Of a stretch of 5,038 nt of DNA, positions 1 to 5,035 are shown piece after piece. The DNA is taken from the NCBI GenBank assembly GCA_025935735.1, contig JAICUS010000459.1:1-5038 (forward strand). The letters run 5' to 3'. This DNA is from Solirubrobacteraceae bacterium (GTDB lineage: Bacteria > Actinomycetota > Thermoleophilia > Solirubrobacterales > Solirubrobacteraceae). The notes beneath the pieces were generated by a model that was not told the DNA's origin, searched no databases, and saw nothing but the letters and a program-made list of their open reading frames with translations. A program made the translations under genes and the position numbers. Position 1 is the stretch's first letter. Each line of letters opens with the position of its first letter.

Positions 1-1
1 C

Positions 2-868
2 GCCCTGGCGCTGCTGCTGGGCCTGATGGCCGTCGAGGTCGTGGCCGGCGTGCTCGCCCACTCCCTGGCGCTGCTCTCGGACGCCGCGCACATGCTCACG
101 GACGCGGGCGCCCTCGCGCTGGCGCTGGTGGCGCTGCGGCTGGCGGCGCGGCCGGCGAAGGGCGCGCTGACCTACGGACTCAAGCGCACGGAGATCCTCT
201 CGGCGCAGTTCAACGGCGCGACCCTGCTCGTGCTGGGGCTGCTGATCGTCTTCGAGGGCATCCGGCGGCTGGTCGAGCCGCCCGCCGTCGAGGGGCTCGT
301 GGTGACGGTCGTCGCGCTGGTGGGCGTGGCGGTGAACCTGGTCGCCACCTGGGTCCTGCACGGCGCGGACCGGCGCTCGCTGAACGTCGAGGGCGCGTTC
401 CAGCACGTGCTGACGGACCTGGTGGCGTTCATCGCCACGGCGGTCGCGGGCCTGGTGATCCTGCTGACCGGCTGGCACCGGGCGGACGGCGTGGCCTCGC
501 TGTTCATCGCCGCGGTGATGCTGCGCGCGGCCTGGGGGCTGCTGCGCGAGTCGGGGCGGATCTTCCTCGAGGCCGCGCCGCGCGGCGTGGACGTCGAGGC
601 GATCGGCCGCGCGATGGTCGGCGTGTCCGGCGTCCAGGAGGTGCACGACCTGCACGTCTGGGAGGTCACGTCCGGCTTCCCGGCGCTGTCCGCGCACGTG
701 CTGGTGGGCCAGGCCGACGACTGCCACGAGGCGCGCGCGGCGCTCGAGCGGCTCCTGCACGACGACTTCGCGATCGAGCACACGACGCTCCAGGTGGAGC
801 ACGAGGCGGCGCTGCTGCAGATCGAGGGCGCGCAGCCGCGCGGCACCCGCCGGGGTCAGACCCCTTGA
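2..868 (+). CDS. Cation diffusion facilitator (CDF) metal exporter, 5' end outside window
   Basis: A 288-residue open frame runs in from the left edge, so the true start and most of the first membrane helix are missing. The protein belongs to the CDF family (CzcD/ZitB type), inner-membrane proton antiporters that export Zn(II) and related divalent metals. Counting from the Met at base 26, the paired metal-site motifs are D19 with HMLTD (22-26) in helix 2 and HVLTD (127-131) in helix 5. The HxxxD pattern in both helices points to Zn-type rather than Mn-type selectivity (family knowledge). Hydrophobic segments lie near 28-40, 64-80, 90-112, 130-148 and 156-172. A cytoplasmic ferredoxin-like domain follows, with HDLHVWEV (207-214) and HTTLQVEH near 252-259. 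The histidine-rich loop seen before helix 5 in many family members is reduced to a single His. The last six codons (RGQTP and stop) lie in a palindrome shared with the convergent gene. The family is certain; the metal is inferred. Confidence 0.93.
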   Translation, partial: ALALLLGLMAVEVVAGVLAHSLALLSDAAHMLTDAGALALALVALRLAARPAKGALTYGLKRTEILSAQFNGATLLVLGLLIVFEGIRRLVEPPAVEGLVVTVVALVGVAVNLVATWVLHGADRRSLNVEGAFQHVLTDLVAFIATAVAGLVILLTGWHRADGVASLFIAAVMLRAAWGLLRESGRIFLEAAPRGVDVEAIGRAMVGVSGVQEVHDLHVWEVTSGFPALSAHVLVGQADDCHEARAALERLLHDDFAIEHTTLQVEHEAALLQIEGAQPRGTRRGQTP

Positions 869-898
869 GTCGGCCCCACTCAAGGGGTCTGACCCCGG
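850..898. terminator. Perfect 21-bp inverted repeat between convergent genes; probable bidirectional terminator or REP-like element
   Basis: Bases 850-870 are perfectly complementary to 878-898 with a 7-base loop (871-877). The upstream arm contains the metal exporter stop codon (866-868). The downstream arm ends immediately before the stop codon of the convergent glycosidase gene (899-901 on the minus strand). Each arm holds a 13-base odd palindrome, GGGGTCAGACCCC at 852-864 and GGGGTCTGACCCC at 884-896. There is no strong T-run on either side, as is common in GC-rich genomes. The location supports termination of both transcripts. The nested palindromes also suggest a dispersed REP-like repeat, which needs the genome to test. 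Confidence 0.8.
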
Positions 899-1675
899 TC
901 AGCGCGGGAGGAACAGCAGCGCGGTCGAGACCGGCCGGCCGCCGGGCTCGGGCAGCTCGTAGCCGCCGCGCGGGCGGTTGCGCAGCCGCCCGCCGGAGAC
1001 GAGCGACGTCGAGCCGCCGCCGTCCAGGTTGAGCGCCGTGTGGCAGTCCAGCGCGGCCATCAGCGCGGCGAGCTCCTCCAGCGTCAGCCCGGCGTCGTGG
1101 CGCGAGCGGCCGTCGCAGGCGACCGCGTAGAAGCGCCCGTCGGCCAGGCCGAGCGCCGCCCGCGGATGGCGGCCGTCGCTGATGTCGGAGTCGAACTGGT
1201 GCGCGCCGGCGCGGAAGCCCTCCGGGTCGTGCTCGCGGCGGTAGACGGGCTGGGCGTCGCGGACGAGCAGCGGGCCGGCCTGCAGGAGGTCGCCGCGGGG
1301 CGCCGGCGGCAGCGCGTCGCGGGCGGCGATGGTGGCCGTCCCGCCCTGCACGTGCAGGCACGCCCGGCTCGTGTGCCAGGGCGCGGCGAACGGCACGTGG
1401 CGGCGCGCGACGCCGCGGGTGCGGACCTCGCCCAGCGGCAGCCCGTCCGGCCGCACGAAGAAGCCGCCGACGAGCGCCTCCTCGACGCCGCGGGCGGCAC
1501 ACCACGGCTCGAGCTTCGCCTGGCCGCGGAGCACGGCCACGCGGATCTCGGTCCGGGACGCGGCGTAGGCGGCGACGTGGATCGTCGTGCGCGTGCCGTC
1601 GGCCAGCGTCAGGCGCGCCCGGCGGGCGGCGCCGGCGCGCGGCGGGCGCAGCGGCTCGGCGGAGGCGAAGGCCAT
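899..1675 (-). CDS. Phosphodiester glycosidase (NAGPA-domain) family protein
   Basis: This 258-residue protein carries the phosphodiester glycosidase domain (NAGPA, PF09992 type), named for the enzyme that uncovers mannose-6-phosphate and found in many bacterial envelope or exopolysaccharide-related proteins. Diagnostic stretches are VGGFFVRPDG (69-78), GPLLVRD (134-140), the HPRAALGLADG segment (170-180) and the hallmark ALNLDGGGSTSLV (214-226), where the DGGGS loop belongs to the active site. The domain fills almost the whole protein. No signal peptide or membrane helix is visible at the N-terminus (MAFASAEPLRPP), and no in-frame ATG, GTG or TTG lies upstream back to the VOC stop, so the cytoplasmic-looking start seems real although many relatives are exported. 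The gene lies 49 bp downstream of the VOC gene on the same strand and may be co-transcribed with it. No good Shine-Dalgarno precedes the ATG. The substrate is unknown. Confidence 0.87.
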   Translation of the reverse strand: MAFASAEPLRPPRAGAARRARLTLADGTRTTIHVAAYAASRTEIRVAVLRGQAKLEPWCAARGVEEALVGGFFVRPDGLPLGEVRTRGVARRHVPFAAPWHTSRACLHVQGGTATIAARDALPPAPRGDLLQAGPLLVRDAQPVYRREHDPEGFRAGAHQFDSDISDGRHPRAALGLADGRFYAVACDGRSRHDAGLTLEELAALMAALDCHTALNLDGGGSTSLVSGGRLRNRPRGGYELPEPGGRPVSTALLFLPR

Positions 1676-1724
1676 GTCCGCAGCATGGTCCGCTCTCGCG
1701 CGGACGTTGTGAACAATCCGACGG
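1676..1724 (-). promoter_or_regulatory. Spacer between VOC and glycosidase genes with regularly spaced hexamers and a small A/T-rich palindrome
   Basis: GTCCGC occurs at 1676-1681 and 1688-1693, and its complement GCGGAC at 1700-1705, so the three hexamers start exactly 12 bases apart. The last two form a 6-bp stem with a 6-base loop. Next to them is the palindrome TTGTGAACAA (1707-1716), an unusually A/T-rich patch for this region. This could be an operator or promoter for the glycosidase gene, or a weak terminator for the VOC gene. I see no convincing -10 box, so the function is inference only. Confidence 0.25.
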
Positions 1725-2132
1725 CTAGGTTTCGCCGCCGAGCCGCGCCTCTTGGCGGGTCGGCTCGAACAGCTCGACCGGGTTGCCGGACGGATCCTCG
1801 ACGAGGATCTGCTTGCCGCCGACGCCGGTCACGATCTCGTTGCGGAACGCCGCGCCGGCGTGCTTGAGGTCGGCCACGATCGCCTCGAGGTCGTCCACCT
1901 GCAGCTGGAAGCGGTTCCAGCCGCCGGGGCTGGGCATCGTCCCGTCCGGCATCGCCTGCCCGCCGCCGCCGGCGCCGCTGGGCGCGCTGAGCACGAGCCG
2001 CAGGTCCCCGCGGCTGAGCATGGCGAACGTGGGCGCCGGGTGCATCACCTCGGTGAAGCCCAGCCGGCCGCAGTAGAAGGCGATCGCCGTGTCGACGTCG
2101 TCGACGATGTAGCGCACGCTGACGGAGGCCAT
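1725..2132 (-). CDS. VOC superfamily (glyoxalase/bleomycin resistance fold) protein
   Basis: A 135-residue protein with two beta-alpha-beta-beta-beta modules of the vicinal oxygen chelate superfamily, roughly residues 4-50 and 72-123. The first module contains VDDVDTAIAFYCGRLGF (9-25); the second ends in EDPSGNPVELFEP (112-124), the classic C-terminal signature where E120 sits at a usual metal-ligand position. The other ligand positions do not carry the expected His: R7/Y8 stand where the first module normally has His or Gln, and N73/R74/Q76 where the second normally has His. A glyoxalase I reaction is therefore unlikely, and it may bind a small molecule or use an altered metal site. The Gly-rich, Pro-rich loop at 51-71 is typical of this group. 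The ATG at 2130-2132 immediately precedes the first strand. The gene is divergent from the stress-protein-like gene and upstream of the glycosidase gene. The substrate is unknown. Confidence 0.88.
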   Translation of the reverse strand: MASVSVRYIVDDVDTAIAFYCGRLGFTEVMHPAPTFAMLSRGDLRLVLSAPSGAGGGGQAMPDGTMPSPGGWNRFQLQVDDLEAIVADLKHAGAAFRNEIVTGVGGKQILVEDPSGNPVELFEPTRQEARLGGET

Positions 2133-2175
2133 GCCTGATGTGTACCACCGCGACGGCGGGGGTAGCGGTCACCGC
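2133..2175. promoter_or_regulatory. Divergent promoter region between VOC (-) and stress-protein-like (+) genes
   Basis: The 43 bp between two divergent starts must hold, or lie close to, both promoters. On the minus strand a TACACA-like hexamer (2140-2145 read in reverse) sits about 7 bases upstream of the VOC ATG and is the only -10-like sequence I see. On the plus strand a G-rich run (2157-2163) lies about 12 bases before the GTG start at 2176 and could act as a loose ribosome binding site. No clear -35 boxes are visible. Confidence 0.3.
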
Positions 2176-2580
2176 GTGAAGCTGCTGGTCGTCACGCCCG
2201 AGCCGGTCGACGCGGCCCTGCTGCGCTCGGCGCTGGGCGACGAGGTGCGCGGCGCCGAGGTGCTCGTCGTCTCGCCCGCGTCCAACCGCTCGAAGATGGC
2301 GTTCTGGATGTCGGACTCCGACGAGGCGATCGGGGAGGCCGAGACCGCGCAGGTCGACACCGTCGAGCGCCTCGAGGAGGAGGGCGTCGACGCCGCCGGC
2401 CAGACCGGCGAGTCCGAGCCGGCGCAGGCGATCGACGACGCTCTGGCAACATTCCCCGCCGACCGGATCGTGATCTTCTCTCACCCGGAGGGCGACCGCG
2501 ACTATCGCGAGGACGAGGGTCTGGCGGACGCCGAGTCGCGCTGGAACGTCCCCGTCACCCACGCCCTGATCTCGCGCTGA
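2176..2580 (+). CDS. Small universal-stress-protein-like (Rossmann-type alpha/beta) protein
   Basis: A 134-residue acidic protein. I prefer the GTG at 2176 over the ATG at 2131: from GTG the protein begins directly with strand one, VKLLVVTPEPV (1-11), whereas the ATG would add a non-conserved Gly-rich leader and overlap the divergent VOC start. Following elements are a second strand AEVLVVSPAS (27-36), a long helix with Glu/Asp (47-70), a helix AQAIDDALATF (83-93), a strand DRIVIFSHPE (96-105) and a final strand NVPVTHALIS (124-133). This order resembles UspA-like proteins common in actinobacteria. The ATP-binding glycine pattern of classical UspA (G-2x-G-9x-G-S/T) is absent, so nucleotide binding is doubtful. 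The stop TGA overlaps or abuts the start of the tocopherol-cyclase-like gene, suggesting co-transcription and possibly translational coupling. The exact role is unknown. Confidence 0.8.
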   Translation: MKLLVVTPEPVDAALLRSALGDEVRGAEVLVVSPASNRSKMAFWMSDSDEAIGEAETAQVDTVERLEEEGVDAAGQTGESEPAQAIDDALATFPADRIVIFSHPEGDRDYREDEGLADAESRWNVPVTHALISR

Positions 2581-3587
2581 CCGCCGCCTACCGCCGCGGG
2601 GGCGCCGACCTGCCGTTCGCCGACTTCCGCGCCGCGCACGGGATCGGCTTGGAGGGCTACTACTGGCGCTTCGCCGGCGATGGCTGGAGCGTCGCCGCGA
2701 TCTGCGGCCTGTGCCGCGACGCCCGCGGCGCCTCCTGGGCGATGGTCACGCTCGCCGCTGAGCCGGGCGGGTTCGCCCGCACCGAGATCCTCGACCTCGC
2801 CTGGGGAGACCCGCGCGGGCTCGGCGTGGTGGCCGGCAGCGAAGGCGCCGCGACACGGGTCGGCGTGGCCGCGGGCGGCGGAGCCGGCAGCGCGCTCGCC
2901 GCCGCGGCGAGCGGCCCGGGGCTGGTGGCGGACGCGCAGCGGCTCGACGTCGACCTCGGCCCGGACGCCCGCCTGCACGCCCGCTTCTCGGGGTTGCGCG
3001 AGTGGCCGCGCCGGGCCTGGGGCGCGCTCGGCCCAGCCCACCTCGTCCCCGGGCTCGGCCAGTACTGGACGCCGCACCTGCTCGGCGCGCGGGTGACCGG
3101 CGAGGCGCTCGGCCGCCCGCTCGACGGCTGCACGGTCTACGCGGAGAAGAACTGGGGAGCGGCGTTCGCGGCGCACTGGTGGTGGGGGCAGGCGTCGTTC
3201 GGCGCCGACGCGGGGGTCGCGTTCGCGGGCGGCCGGGTGCACGGGGTCGCGCCCACCGCGGTCGTCGTCTGGAGCCCGCGCGGGCTGGTGCGGCTCGCCC
3301 CGCCGCTCGCCCGCGTGGTCGCCAGCGCCGGCGGCGGCGAGTGGCGCATCCGCGCCCGGACGCCTTTGACCTGGGTGGACGTCGAGGGCTCCGTCTCCGG
3401 GCCGGGGTTGCGGCTGCCCGTCCCATTGCCCGATTCGCGCGCGCTCGAGGTGCGCTCTTCGCATCACCTGCTCGGGCGGTTGCGCGTGTCGGTGCGGCGC
3501 GGGCGCGGGTTCTGGCTGCGCGAGGAGTCGTCGGCCGCGGCATTGGAGGACGGCCGTGCCGAGCTCGGCGAACTGCTTGCTGGGTAG
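2577..3587 (+). CDS. Tocopherol cyclase (VTE1)-like protein
   Basis: The protein resembles the tocopherol cyclase family (PF14249 type; plant VTE1, cyanobacterial Slr1737), which closes the chromanol ring of prenylated benzoquinols to give tocopherols. Numbering from the CTG at 2577 (336 residues), the family hallmarks are LEGYYWRF (25-32, equivalent to FEGWYFK in plants), PGLGQYWTPHLLGARVTG (158-175), VYAEKNWG (187-194), where EKNWG is the most conserved family motif, and HWWWGQ (200-205). Plant cyclases are longer (about 490 residues with a transit peptide). The start is uncertain: there is no in-frame ATG or GTG, and the first standard codon is TTG at 2649, which would cut away the coding-like segment YRRGGADLPFADFRAAHG with full G/C third positions. 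CTG 2577 gives a 4-base overlap with the preceding stop. No signal peptide or membrane helix is seen. The last residues and the TAG stop lie inside a long inverted repeat. Family assignment is firm; the substrate (a tocopherol precursor or another quinol) is inferred. Confidence 0.85.
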   Translation: MTAAYRRGGADLPFADFRAAHGIGLEGYYWRFAGDGWSVAAICGLCRDARGASWAMVTLAAEPGGFARTEILDLAWGDPRGLGVVAGSEGAATRVGVAAGGGAGSALAAAASGPGLVADAQRLDVDLGPDARLHARFSGLREWPRRAWGALGPAHLVPGLGQYWTPHLLGARVTGEALGRPLDGCTVYAEKNWGAAFAAHWWWGQASFGADAGVAFAGGRVHGVAPTAVVVWSPRGLVRLAPPLARVVASAGGGEWRIRARTPLTWVDVEGSVSGPGLRLPVPLPDSRALEVRSSHHLLGRLRVSVRRGRGFWLREESSAAALEDGRAELGELLAG

Positions 3588-3674
3588 GGCGGAGGTCCCT
3601 TCGGGGCGCCGCGATGAGCGCCAGCGCGCGGCGGCGGGCCGACCTCTCCCCTACCCAGCCGCAGTTCGCCGAGC
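3563..3674. repeat. Long imperfect inverted repeat spanning the 3' ends of two convergent genes; possible bidirectional terminator
   Basis: The left arm 3563-3597 pairs with the right arm 3641-3674. There are 14 matches (3563-3576 with 3661-3674), a 3-versus-2 base bulge, 10 matches (3580-3589 with 3649-3658), a 2-base mismatch, and 6 matches (3592-3597 with 3641-3646), about 30 pairs in all. The 43-base centre contains a CCC-TTCG-GGG tetraloop hairpin (3597-3606) that competes with the innermost pairs, and a second stem, 3607-3613 with 3627-3633. The left arm encodes the cyclase C-terminus (LGELLAG) and its TAG; the right arm begins 12 bases past the stop of the SRPBCC gene. Each convergent gene is thus followed by nearly the same sequence, GGCGAACTGC then CTGGGTAGGG. 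No T-run is present. It could be a terminator, an inverted duplication or a dispersed intergenic element. Confidence 0.75.
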
Positions 3675-3686
3675 CCGCCCCCGCCG

Positions 3687-4217
3687 CTACGACTCTGCCC
3701 GCGCCACCGCCAGCGCGAGCGGCTCCGCGCCGACCAGCCGCTCGAACGGCGACACCACGGCCCACGTGGCCCGCAGGCGCAGCCGGGCGTGGGTGTCGAC
3801 GGGCTCGATGCGCGCCTCCGAGCACAGCGTCGCCTCCCCGTCGTCGCCCGGCTCGACCCAGTGGGCGAACGCGACGCGGACCGTGCCCGGCTCGTCCCAG
3901 GAGGCGAACTCGGACGCGCCCGACAGGGACGGATAGTCCCGGGACAGGGTCCAGATGCGGCCGCAGAGCCCGGAGAGCAGGCGGTGATCGCCCTCGTCGA
4001 GCACGCAGAACGGGTAGTCGCGGAACAGCTGGTGGTAGGTCATGCCCGGCGACAGGCCCGGGATGCGCCAGCGGACCAGGCGGCCGAGGCTGCGGGTGTC
4101 GGACAGCCGGACGCCGCGGGCCGCCTCCCACAGCTCCTCGGCCGACGCCCGGGCCGCGCGGCGGTGGCGCGTCCGGATCGACGGCGCGGGCAGCCAGTCG
4201 TCGAGGGGCGCGCTCAT
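3687..4217 (-). CDS. SRPBCC/START-like hydrophobic-ligand-binding fold protein
   Basis: A 176-residue protein resembling a common actinobacterial SRPBCC (polyketide cyclase/START-like) group. Visible family features are an early strand and helix, TRHRRAARASAEELWEAARGVRL (16-38), a middle segment FCVLDEGDHRLLSGLCGRIW (70-89), then SEFASWDEPGTVRVAFAHWVEP (102-123), TLCSEARIEPVDTHARLRLRATWAVVSP (130-157) and a C-terminal helix (158-175). These fit a helix-grip fold with a cavity for a lipophilic ligand (family knowledge). No catalytic residues can be assigned, and there is no signal peptide or membrane helix. It is convergent with the cyclase-like gene across a long inverted repeat and divergent from the methyltransferase gene with only 20 bp between starts. 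That position between two vitamin E-type genes invites a role in handling the same lipid, but this is speculation. The ATG at 4215-4217 is the natural start. Confidence 0.75.
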   Translation of the reverse strand: MSAPLDDWLPAPSIRTRHRRAARASAEELWEAARGVRLSDTRSLGRLVRWRIPGLSPGMTYHQLFRDYPFCVLDEGDHRLLSGLCGRIWTLSRDYPSLSGASEFASWDEPGTVRVAFAHWVEPGDDGEATLCSEARIEPVDTHARLRLRATWAVVSPFERLVGAEPLALAVARAES

Positions 4218-4237
4218 GGGCTTATCGTGCCCTGTCG
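4218..4237. promoter_or_regulatory. 20-bp divergent start region between SRPBCC (-) and methyltransferase (+) genes
   Basis: The only spacer between the two divergent genes contains the A/T-richer core CTTATCGT (4221-4228). On the plus strand TATCGT (4223-4228) sits 9 bases before the GTG at 4238, a spacing that would suit a -10 box for a leaderless or nearly leaderless transcript. No Shine-Dalgarno is visible for either gene. Promoter elements must extend into the neighbouring coding sequences. Evidence is weak and positional. Confidence 0.3.
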
Positions 4238-5035
4238 GTGGGACTGATCCAGCACAAGCGGGAGGCGTACTGGTTCTACCGGTTCCTCTCGCTCGGCTAC
4301 GACCGCTGGGTCAACCCGCTGTTCTGGACGCCGGAGATGCGCGCTCAGGCGCTGCAAGAAGCCAGGCTCGACGACGCCGACCTGACCGTGGTCGACGTCG
4401 GCGCGGGGACCGGGTTCACCACGGCGGGCATCGTGGCGCGCATAGACGCCGCCAACGTGACGATGCTCGACCAGAGCCCGCACCAGCTCGCCCGCAGCCG
4501 CGCCAAGCCTGAGCTGGAGCCCTGCACGCGCGTAACGGGCGACGCCGAGAGCCTGCCGTTCGGCACCGACAGCTTCGACCGCTACGTGTCGGCCGGCTCG
4601 ATCGAGTACTGGCCCGACCCCGAGCGCGGCGTGACGGAGGCCTACCGGGTCACCAAGCCCGGAGGGACCGCGCTGCTGATCGGCCCCGTGCGGCCCGCGA
4701 ACCGCGTGGCCCGCGCGCTCGCGCGGGCCTGGATGCTCTTCCCGCCGGCGCAGGAGTACGAGCGCTGGTTCACCGCCGCCGGGTTCGCGGACGTCAAGCT
4801 CACGAAGCTGGCGCCGCGCTGGTACCGCAACGAGCACGTCCCGTACGCGATCGCGGTCAGCGGCACCAAGCCCCGCCCCGGGCCGAGCCCGGCGCAGCTG
4901 CCCCCGCGCGCGGACCCGCCCGCCGGCCCGCTGCGCTTCGCCGTCCGATTCGTGCTCGGCTCCGCCGCCGGCGCGGCGTTCGTGCCGATCGCCGCCGTCC
5001 TGTCGCTCAGAGCCCGCCGTGGCCGCCGCCATTGA
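4238..5035 (+). CDS. VTE3-type (MPBQ/MSBQ) benzoquinol methyltransferase with C-terminal membrane anchor
   Basis: From GTG 4238 the gene encodes 265 residues. The N-terminus, IQHKREAYWFYRFLS (4-18), and the body closely follow plant VTE3, the inner-envelope enzyme that methylates 2-methyl-6-phytyl- and 2-methyl-6-solanyl-benzoquinol in tocopherol and plastoquinone synthesis (comparison from memory). SAM motif I is VVDVGAGTGFTT (51-62); next come VTMLDQSPHQLA (74-85), GDAESLPF (101-108), the strongly VTE3-like RYVSAGSIEYWPDPERG (115-131) and EAYRVTKPGG (134-143), WMLFP (165-169), and KLAPRWYR (190-197). A Pro-rich linker (212-231) leads to one hydrophobic segment (about 232-257) followed by RARRGRRH, a tail anchor as in the plant protein. 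The GTG is chosen because conservation starts at once; the frame stays open upstream for over 1 kb but overlaps the opposite-strand SRPBCC gene and is not coding there. The methyl-transfer role is secure; the substrate is inferred. UbiE/MenG-like quinone methylation is the alternative. Confidence 0.88.
   Translation: MGLIQHKREAYWFYRFLSLGYDRWVNPLFWTPEMRAQALQEARLDDADLTVVDVGAGTGFTTAGIVARIDAANVTMLDQSPHQLARSRAKPELEPCTRVTGDAESLPFGTDSFDRYVSAGSIEYWPDPERGVTEAYRVTKPGGTALLIGPVRPANRVARALARAWMLFPPAQEYERWFTAAGFADVKLTKLAPRWYRNEHVPYAIAVSGTKPRPGPSPAQLPPRADPPAGPLRFAVRFVLGSAAGAAFVPIAAVLSLRARRGRRH

Noticed and set aside
2131..2175. ATG at 2131 as start of the stress-protein-like gene
   Set aside because: It would overlap the divergent VOC start and add a Gly/His-rich leader before the first beta strand; GTG 2176 starts directly at that strand.
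666..2562. Several long open frames (666-1505 -, 1040-1867 +, 1609-2562 -, 1752-2138 +)
   Set aside because: They shadow the glycosidase, VOC and stress-protein-like genes, are Arg/Ala/Gly-rich and lack motifs, whereas the chosen frames carry clear family signatures.
2746..4131. 461-residue open frame on the minus strand
   Set aside because: Low-complexity Arg/Ala/Pro/Gly composition antisense to the cyclase gene and in the wrong frame of the SRPBCC gene, with no recognisable domain.
3002..4237. Long open frame on + upstream of and in frame with the methyltransferase (apparent 677-residue protein)
   Set aside because: The upstream part is Arg/Ala/Pro-rich, overlaps the cyclase gene in another frame and the SRPBCC gene on the other strand, and shows no family motif. 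It is a stop-poor frame of GC-rich DNA; conservation begins only at GTG 4238.
4708..4729. Perfect 10-bp inverted repeat with a 2-base centre inside the methyltransferase gene
   Set aside because: It is made only of GCG/CGC-type codons for an Ala-Arg run (VARALARAW) within coding sequence, which readily creates palindromes in GC-rich DNA; no independent sign of function.
4214..5032. 272-residue open frame antisense to the methyltransferase
   Set aside because: The opposite strand encodes a complete, well-conserved VTE3-like protein; this frame is a composition artefact.
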